64,000 nucleotides of DNA, taken from positions 8,321,127 to 8,385,126 of the forward strand of contig CM041092.1 of the NCBI GenBank assembly GCA_023079485.1, in the 5' to 3' direction. The position numbers and the translations under genes are program-made. Within the stretch, counting starts at the first letter, position 1, and every line of letters starts with the position of its first letter. Positions 55,390 through 64,000 of this stretch are shown piece by piece. The DNA is from Archilochus colubris (Eukaryota > Chordata > Aves > Apodiformes > Trochilidae). Below the pieces are notes generated by a model that worked only from the letters and a program-made list of their open reading frames with translations, ran no database searches and was not told the origin of the DNA.

Positions 55390-58300
55390 TCAGGTTTTTA
55401 GAAAGGCATCCAGAAATCTTGAATACCATGTATATTGTTATCCTCCCTCAAAAAAAAATGTGGTAGAAGTAGAAACAGGTAGCTAGAAATCTTGAATATT
55501 TACTTTATAAAGATGATGCACTGAGCAAATAAATATGTATGTTCTCAACCTCTATGTCTGGAGACCTTAGGCTATAAAGATTTACTAGAAATGTTTCCCA
55601 GAAAGTCTCTGCATCAGAATTGCCTAACTCTGTGAATACATAATAGCCAATTGCTGAAATAACTGGAAATTTGGAGAAATTTGATCTAATGAGATTTATT
55701 GTTGTTCCAGATAGATTTTGTGCATTTTTAGCCAAAATGGACTTATAAGTTTGTGCATTTTAATCCAAATTTTCATACCAAACAGGCAGGAAGGATTTGC
55801 TGTGAGGGAAGGGATACATGAGGGATAAATGGAGAGCAGTGGCAGAGCTGGCTTTCCATGCAGACTTAGCAATTTCTTAGGGATGAAAGAAAATACTTGG
55901 TTTGAGAGTTATTTTGCCCTACGGATTGTGACATTTTTTGCATTACTTTGTAATGGGGTAGAGCTGTTTCCTGTGCTGTTCATTTCCAGAAACATTGTCT
56001 CTGAACTCCTGCTATGTCAGGCACATGCCAAGTGACACAGAGATGCTGCCCGTGGGACTGTCACTGTCAGAGGGTCTAATCCCTTGTCTAACATCAAAGT
56101 AAATGTCAAACCACTTCACTGACATACAAGGATGTTCCCAGTGCTTTACATTCTCATGTAATTTCCAGACCTTTCAGCACTGTACTGAGCAAAAGTCCTT
56201 TTATATCAAAATAAAATAGAAATACAAAGCAAGCAGAAGTAGTTATTTTGCTGTACAATGCCAGATAAGCTACCTAAAACTAAAGTTAACTTATAGTTCA
56301 CATAAGACAATACAAATCTAGGTTCTGAAGCATTGTTTAATAGCAGGATTTGTATGGTCTCCTTTTATTGATTTGCATGGTATGGTTCATAAGGAATCCC
56401 CAGTACTAGCATAGAATCATATGATAAATCACATCTGGATGAGGCCAACAGGAAGTTAATACAACATTAAATAATTGGAAATGTTTTCTGTTCCATAAAA
56501 GCAAATGGAGAAATGCTAAAGCATGCTCTAAACTGCCTCTTTCATCATGCTGTTCCACAGTGTTAATGCATTATCAAAGTGGTAATTTTTCAAGTACTTT
56601 ACTGAATGGCACCTATCTGTTACAGAGCAATAAATGAATTGAGGGAAATGAGATACAGAAGCAAAGACTTTTCAAATGAGAAATGAAAGGTCAGTTTATG
56701 CTGGAGATAAAAGTAAAATAGACATGGTCTGTGGCATTTGGGCACAAGAGATACACCTAGAAATGTGAGGTCTTATTAATTTGCTAGGACTTTTGAACTG
56801 AAGCCCTGCTGACACAGCAGAAAGATTCAGCATCTTCTAAGGCAGACCAGGGTGCTTGATAGGTTGATGGAAATGTCCCAAATCAGGTGGCCTCAGAGCC
56901 AGACAGCTCAGGCACAATGTTTGTAACCTCAGCACATCCTCCTGACCAAGCAGTTAGTTCTGTTCTGTTCTGCAGTTTAGGATCAGAGGATCTTAAATGT
57001 ATTTAAGGACCTATTGACCCCTTAAAGTAACAAGGTACCTGAAGTTTGCTGGGCACCAGAGGTGTTTCCATCATTCCAGTTCAGCTGCTGACTCTCTCGT
57101 ATGCAGGAATTTCATTGTCATTTTTCTACTGGTATGTAGAAAATGAAAAATATGGATTAAGACATTTTTAAAAACCTTAAGAAGTCTCATGTAACAATGG
57201 AGTACTGTTATGGGTTCTTCATGCCTTTCCCGTGAGAGAATGTTACAGCTTCTTGCAGAAATCCAAGTCATTATTACAAAACTCTCAATTTTTGTCCTCT
57301 TCAGGAAAAGGCTTGGCTGTAAAAGCAGTGAAAATCACCAGATTTCCTGTTTTATGACAGTTTGGTGGCTGAAATGAGGCTGTCTGAAAATAACACCCCA
57401 GCTCAAGATCTACACAAATCATTGAAAATCTCTTGATTTCAGACACTGAATAGAAGATCTTGATTACTTAGAGTTTTAACATCATTCTTGTGAAATGTTT
57501 GTGCTTAAAAAAGACCCTCCATCCTCAAAAGGCAGCTAAGGAAGCTCCGTGAGCCTGTTTGCTCTGAGCTGGACTGGGGAACCTTCAGCTAAATTAAACA
57601 TTGCATCTGTGTCACTCAGGGATGTGGGCAAAGGATTAATCTGAAATGGCCTAAAAAAGTAGAAAACACCAGAGGCAATGGAACCTCAGAAAGATGACAT
57701 GGATACAATAAATTGTTCAAAACTCTGGTTTTCTGTGGAGAATCATCCTCAGAGATCTGTATCTCAGCCTGCATCCAACACAAGTAACAAAGCCAAACTC
57801 CAGTAAATAAGATTTTAATGTTTAAAAGGCTTTAGATACCCTTAGGAATCTCTGTAATCATAAAGTCAGTGTGTGTAAAACCAAATTCTGTCCTCAGCAG
57901 TATCTCTTTGTCCCTCACTGTATCCAGGTCTTGCACATTTTTTCATAAGCACCCTTAGGGAAACTGCTAGTGCAGAAACTGCAAACTTGTGAATTAGGAA
58001 TATCTTCTTTATTCTCTTGCTAATTTAAATTTTCCTCTCAAGCAGTTAATAGTTTTTATTTGGTTTTGTTTTGATTGTTAAAGTTTATAACATCTGAATA
58101 CTTTAGAGAATGGGAAAAGCTGTTTTCTCAGGGCAGTGAAGAATGGCAACATAATAGCATAAATCAGATGTGGAAAGTTTATTTTTGTTTTGTGAATCTG
58201 TTCATTTGCAGTGCTTGAATTAGTTCATTTTGCATGCTGATAGAATGTCTTATTCAGTCTTGGAAACCACACACATTACCCTGTTTTTTTCTTTATAAAA

Positions 58301-59834
58301 AATTGCCCCTTGCAATACAGATCATTATCTTGAGTGGAAGATGATAATGTCAAGGGGAAAGATCCAGGGACAGACTCTGATTTGACTTTGCTTTGGATTA
58401 TGGATGTGTTTACATCTGTCTGTGGAATCAATCTAGACTTTTACTGTAATTCATAAAGCCAGCCTGCAGGAAATCTACTGGCTGATTTCATACAGGTCTG
58501 TGAACAGTTTACCTTTATATATGTAGCTACTGCAGGTCAGTAAGCCCAATTTTCCATGGCTCTTTTATTTTGCATGAAATTGGACTCTTGTGGCTACATT
58601 CCTACCCAGGATCCTGGGTGAAACCTTCCTCTTCACATTTCCCTTCAGACAGTCATTACCAAGGGGCACAATACTTCTAGTTCTGGATGCTTGAAGGGTC
58701 CCTGAGAATTGGGAAGTCTGAAATATTCTTATAATATAATATTCTTATAAATTAAAAACTGAAATTACTTTATTAAATAATATGACCTAGTTGCTATTAT
58801 CATAGGCTTTCTCTCTCCATATGTATCTTCTATGAAAATATTGTTTTATAGATACAATTCTATATTTTATATAGAATATAACTTTTTACATATGTGTTTC
58901 CTAGTTCTTTGGCCTTGTATGTGCCCAATGTGGACAACTGCGGCTGAGGGTGGAGCAAAGAAAGGATTCTATAGTTTTCCTCGTGTCCTTTACCTTTCTT
59001 TTTTTATTTTATTTGTCCTTTGAAGCTGGGAATGTGCCATCCCTTCTGATCTAGTGACACAAGATCCATTGACAGCCTACCTAAAGGAAAGGGCCAGAGA
59101 TTTCTGAAAGCTTCTTAATTTATCCTAACAGAACTTACAGAGCTGTTGAAAGCCTGATATGCCGTGTGATATTCATCTATAGAATATTCATAAATTATAT
59201 TAACTCATAGAGTAAAAGAGAAGACTCTCATACAAGTAAGAAAAAAAATCATAAAATCTCTCTGTTCTTCTGAGTGCTTGCTGCAACATCATCTATAATT
59301 TAGATGCTGGTGGCTGCCAGCTGTTGGGGACGGTGAGTAAGATATAGGACTAAGTGACCCAGAGGAATATGAAGTCCAAGTTTCTTAGGAAGACACAAGT
59401 GTACATCACAGTATTTTAACTGTTTTTCTTTCCCTACCTGGGTGCCTAATGGAAATAAAACAAAATGCAAGTATAGTGCTCAGCTATGAGCATGGAAATT
59501 GCTTCTTGATCACTGACCAGAGGAATGTACAAAGGTACCAGGTGAAGGGAGGCTTGGCCAAGCACTGAAGTGGAAGATCTTGATGTATGTGAGAGGCACA
59601 CTGGTGAGACGTGGGGCACCTCAGGCTGTGGAAACACTTCAGAGTGGGTAAATCCAGGCTTAGGACAATGATGGTGAAGAGCTGTGAGGCTGTTAGTGTT
59701 GTATATGTGAAGACCAGGAGCTGGAGGGACAGAGCTGCCCAGCTCTGCAGCTCCCACCATGCTCCTACCCTTCCTCTGCCCACCACATCTGCAAGTGATG
59801 CTTCCACAGATCCATGCATGGTGCTCTGGGAGAT
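55390..59834. other. Intergenic sequence
   Basis: No gene or clear repeat. A minus-strand open frame at 55735-55505 looks moderately protein-like but lacks convincing splice donors. Confidence 0.55.
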
Positions 59835-59904
59835 GTCAATGGTTAAGGTGGTGTAGGACTGTTGGTTGGACTCTTGAAGCTCCTTTCCAACCATGATTCT
59901 GTGA
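59835..59904 (+). mobile_element. CR1 LINE extreme 3' end, short
   Basis: GGTTAAGGTGGTGTAGGACT, GTTGGTTGGACTCTTGAAGC and CCTTTCCAACCATGATTCTG correspond to the last part of CR1. The 5' limit is unclear. Confidence 0.7.
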
Positions 59905-62900
59905 GCCTCAGGAGACCAGCACAGCTGACTCTGAGGGACCAGTGTCAGATGCAGCGTTGGCAGATGTGGGTGTAGGTAATCCTGGAGCCTGGGCTGTTTC
60001 TATCAAGGCAAATCTCCTCCTGTGTAGTGAAGTCATCAGACCATGCTTCAAGCCAAGCAGGATCAGGTAGAGGATGTGGTCAGTGCCCTACACTGGTGAC
60101 AGCCTGAGAGCGAACCATTGGTGGTCCCTGTCCAGCCTGACTGGCATCATGCATGGCTCTGAGGTGTGTGTGAGGATATGAGGGGATGGATGAGATGGAA
60201 GGAATTCACCTTGTCATGGGGGAGGTCCCACTTACAGCTCTGTGAGGCTCATGCTTGGTGTGGTACCCAAGGTTCTGTAGTATGTTCTCCTGCCTTTCTG
60301 AGCCGCGTGCTGAGACCACAGGGATTCATTAGTGGTGTTTGTACAGAACATTGGGCTCTTGCCTGAAAAGCAAATACAGTGTTTGTGCATACATTAAGGA
60401 AATAAAACTTCCCACCCCACCTGTATTGAAATTCAATTACGCTAAAACTGTAGGAGCATCCTTTGCCTGGGCACAGCATGGTTCAAATCTCTAGAAGACA
60501 CATTAAACATTAAAATGTTACTTTGTCAGCAGGCACCCAGCAAACCCAGGCTGGAAGGGGAATGGTAGAGACAGGGGGTGTGCAAGGTAGAGCTCCTTTG
60601 AGTGAAAAACTCACAATCCCACCACAGAAATTCCCTGTGCATCTCCCCGACCCACCTGGCAAGAAACAGAGGGTGCTCTATGCAGACCTGTTACTTCCTT
60701 CAACATCAGCAACAAAAAGTGAACACATTTCTTTCCTCATTTCTTTCAGCAGAGCTAGAACTCTCCAGCTGAGCACTCTGACTCTACCCCTGAGCCTCTC
60801 ATTGCCCTCAGCAACTCAAATGCTGGTGGCTCCTGACCCTCCTGCTGATGGGCTCTGAGCTCAAGGTGTGCAATCCCATCAGAGCCCAGCTCACCCAAGA
60901 GCTGTCCTACTGCCAAGGAAGGGCTGAGGTCTTTATATTATTTATTACCTTTAATATTTCTTATAATAAGTGACAAAAAAACCAAGCAGCATCACTCATA
61001 CCCAGGTGCTTCTGTTATAAGATCCCAGTGTAATCCTTGGGGGGGTCTAGGGTAGCACTCTCTGTGTCACCATGGCCACATGGTTTCCTAAAATGTCCCT
61101 GAACACCCTGTTTGCCTGGATGCAGCCACCCGTGCTGGGTCTGTACAGATTATTTCCTCACCTGTAACCAAAGGGATGTGTGGTGATGGGGACATATGAT
61201 GGGGACACTTGGCATCCCATCAGGTGCTGGGCAGCTGCAGCCTTTCTTCTGAGGCTGTGTGATGTTGCTGGGCCTGGGGAGGGGTTAGAGCATTAAAAGC
61301 ATCATCCATCTCAGGAGAGCAAGAGCACAGGGCTCAGAGTGGTGACTGAGAATATGCTGAGGTCATTGTGCTGTGAGATGGACACAGAGGGATTCAGAGG
61401 GGTTTACGGCTCTTGCCTCCTCCTTCCATCAGTCCACCTTGGCTCTCTGTGTCTGAACTAAAATTCCCTCTTGCTCTCACCCTCCCTCTCTATCTGCTTG
61501 TAAAAAATTTCCTCCAAGACAAATAATTTATGCCATAGTGAAAAGATGTCTACGTTAACACCCTGACTTGTCCTCTGCTGCTGACTGCACTGTGCTGCGC
61601 ATGGGAGTGCAGAAGCTGTGAGCACTGCTGCTGCTCTGTGAGCCCTTCTCAAATTGGAAGTTGTGTCAAGAGTTGAACTTTAACAATTTTTTTGTAGCCT
61701 CTTATTTTTGCTGGTTCAAAATGAATCACCTTCTGCCCCCATGTCATTTATGACAATGGCACAAGGTCCCAGAAAATCACTTTCTGCTATAAACTGACCC
61801 AAGAAATTTATTAGGAAAAAGGAAACAGTATTAACCCCACAGCTACAGCTCTCTTTTCCTTTTTCTAAGAAAAAAAATAGAATTCATGATCTTTTTTTCT
61901 GTCTCTCTTCACTTGATTTTCTTGTACAGGTTTAAAGAAACAGCCACACAGCATTTAGCTTAACTAGGCCAAGTGCAGAAGCCACACCTGTAAGCATAAA
62001 CATCTTTCTGATGACCCAGTTAAGGATTATACTTTTAAAGACACCAATTAATTTTTTTGGTCCTTCCCACTTAATGTTGTTTTTAAAAATGAAAATTTTA
62101 GAGGTCAATAGCTGAAAACCCTTTCAACCAGCTTCTTCACACAATAGTGTTCTAGATGACACTCAAGTCCTAAGACATGTCAAACTCCTATTGGGAGTAT
62201 TTTTCATCCCAAGGGTGGTTGGGATGAAGAGGTTAACAAGCAACTGGTTGAATCCCTGGGAATGGTTAAGGTTTGACCAAAGACCTTGAGCAAACTGCTC
62301 TGCTGGTCCTGCTCCAGCCAGGACAATGTCCAGGTGTCACTTTCAACCAAAGCTATTCTGCCAGACCTAAGAAGTGTAAAGGCAAACAAGTTCTTAAATT
62401 TTTTATTGTCTTTTTCATCTCCTTAGACAGGGGATGAAATATGTTCTGCATATTAGTGTAATATTTTATACTGAAATATATTGCTGTATATAATCCTAGA
62501 GCTAGATGAAAGGATAGTACTTGCCTGCTGGTTCAGCTTTTGGAAGTGGGGTTGTATCTTTTATCCTGTTGAACTGTCAAACCTAAACCTTGCTCTCCCT
62601 CCAGTATGGTAAAGAACACCTTGTGGCTTTTGCTGTGTTCAAGGATGATTGGTTGAGAACCTTGATAGGCAGTGGGAAAAGTGTTAATATTAAAGTCTGA
62701 GATCTCAGCCTTCTGATAACACCAAAAACTGAAAGCTTTTGCACACCAGCACCAGTTTATTGCTTTGAGCATCACATGGGAGCTTGACAGAACCAGCTTT
62801 CTCACACAGTGCTTAGGGGAAAACTTTTCTGTGGGATGAAAGGTTGAGCTGCTGTGAGCAGGGAGACAGGGAACTGTGTCACACAGCCTGGGGAGTGGCT

Positions 62901-64000
62901 GCTGTGCTGCCTCTGGTCTCTCTCAGGCTCTTCCTGGGGTCTTCCTAAATGACTACATTGGTATCAACAGTGACTTGGGTCATTTCTGCCACCTGAAGCT
63001 TAAATTTTCTTCCATGAAATGGATTGATAATATTCCGTGCCCATCTGTAAAGCATGCTGATGCCTGGAAGATGGACAAAAAGAAAAAAAGAAAAAAAAAA
63101 GAGCAGTCAAGTAAAGAAAAAGTGTGATCAGTGTGAGGTCATCCATTGCTCTGCAGGCAAAATCAGCCATTTCATTTGCAGAAATACTGAAATTAGTTCA
63201 AACTGCAGAGGTTTTGGAGTGAAGCTTCTTGAGTGAGTGCTGTGTTTGACTGATGGGTGTAATTTAAAAGAAGAAAGGATGCTATAAATATTTTTAAAGC
63301 TAACATAACTCCATGTCTGAGTATCCGGGTCTTTCTGCCTCACAAACTGCATATAAAGATGTATGTCCTTGGGAGACAGTAAGTAAAGTAGTAGTGAAGC
63401 TTTTATCTCTCCAAACTGTAAAATAACAATGACAAAACCAAGGGTTATTCACATCATACCTTACAAATGGAAAATAGAGGACTAGTTAAAATGATGCTGT
63501 GAAAAATATCCATCCTGCATGCTAAATCTATGATATTACATTTACCACTTTTTGATTGCTAATTTAATTAATCAGACATAATCGCTTTAATTATCAGGAA
63601 TACCTGAAATGTTTTAGTGGCTTTTTTTGATTGATGTGATGAAGGATATTTTTCGAAGGCTGGTTCATTAGCATTAAAGATGTTCTTCTTTAGAGCTGGG
63701 CTCCATCATGTCACTTAGCACCTTTGGTTGATCTGCTTGTTTTATATTTTTGGATGGTGAGGTGAATCTCCCCTTACCCATCTTTGTCACCCTACAGTTT
63801 CTGAAGTAAATGATAGATGCTCACGTGATGAAAACCAGAAAAGATATTATAATTTAACCTGTGCACAACCAGGATTTTTTTGCTCTCACAAGGCACCTGC
63901 TTATAATTGATTCTTGTAGAAAACCTTCCCAACACTCTGGGACTATTGTACAACTTGTTTGAAAGGGTCAGCCCAAGGAATGGGATCAGAGGAAGGTAAA
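59905..64000. other. Intergenic sequence to window end
   Basis: No gene recognised. A TAAT-rich block lies at 63540-63605. A purine-rich A/G run is at about 63072-63121. Confidence 0.6.

Noticed and set aside
55505..55735. 76-codon minus-strand frame upstream of the candidate exon at 54649, considered as a partner exon
   Set aside because: An acceptor-like site exists (ttccag) but only weak donors (gtctcc, gttgag), and there is no in-frame join I could support.
59446..59894. Long minus-strand frames of 104 and 136 codons
   Set aside because: They run partly antisense to the CR1 3' end at 59835-59904 and have no protein similarity that I can recognise.
1..64000. CRISPR arrays, operons, bacterial promoters, phage attachment sites
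   Set aside because: None found. Exon structure and CR1 elements show this is a vertebrate nuclear sequence.

Overview
This is vertebrate nuclear DNA, almost certainly from a bird. It is AT-rich, has GT-AG introns, carries several CR1 retroposon fragments (the typical avian LINE, with the octamer-like ATTCTATG 3' end) and has little other repeat content. There are no prokaryotic signals. Nearly all open frames are chance or shadow frames.

Bases 1-41,840 hold the 3' half of DPP10 (inactive dipeptidyl peptidase 10, an auxiliary subunit of Kv4 potassium channels) on the + strand. I could place 16 consecutive coding exons from 4296 to 39739. They join in phase without a gap to give the C-terminal 480 residues and the stop codon. 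They cover the later blades of the extracellular beta-propeller and the whole alpha/beta-hydrolase domain. The nucleophile elbow reads G-K-G-Y-G-G, with glycine where active peptidases have serine, so the protein is a pseudo-enzyme. Upstream exons lie outside the window. A 3' UTR of up to about 2.1 kb follows, with several AATAAA signals.

Bases 42,000-64,000 are intergenic. They hold CR1 fragments at 46750-47062 (+), 49099-49846 (-, interrupted), 55160-55389 (+) and 59835-59904 (+); a further CR1 copy lies inside a DPP10 intron at 26400-26732 (+). They also hold two copies of an unusual mobile element, at 44811-45434 and 49287-49793. Both have 5'-TGTAGTG...CACTACA-3' ends, inverted terminal repeats of about 130 bp and intact 6-bp target-site duplications (CTGGCA and CACCAC). 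Both contain minus-strand sequence recognisable as decayed, intron-containing tRNA-Ile(UAU) genes. Copy 2 is inserted cleanly into a CR1. Copy 1 has also undergone a templated inverted duplication that copied its left arm and 28 bp of left flanking DNA back into its right side, leaving a roughly 275-bp near-perfect hairpin. I consider this element family the most noteworthy content of the window.

A minus-strand open frame at 54649-54138 has a strong splice acceptor at its start and an AATAAA signal 20 nt after its stop. It is a candidate terminal exon of an unidentified gene, unproven. The rest of the intergenic region shows only AT-rich sequence and a few possible conserved non-coding blocks.
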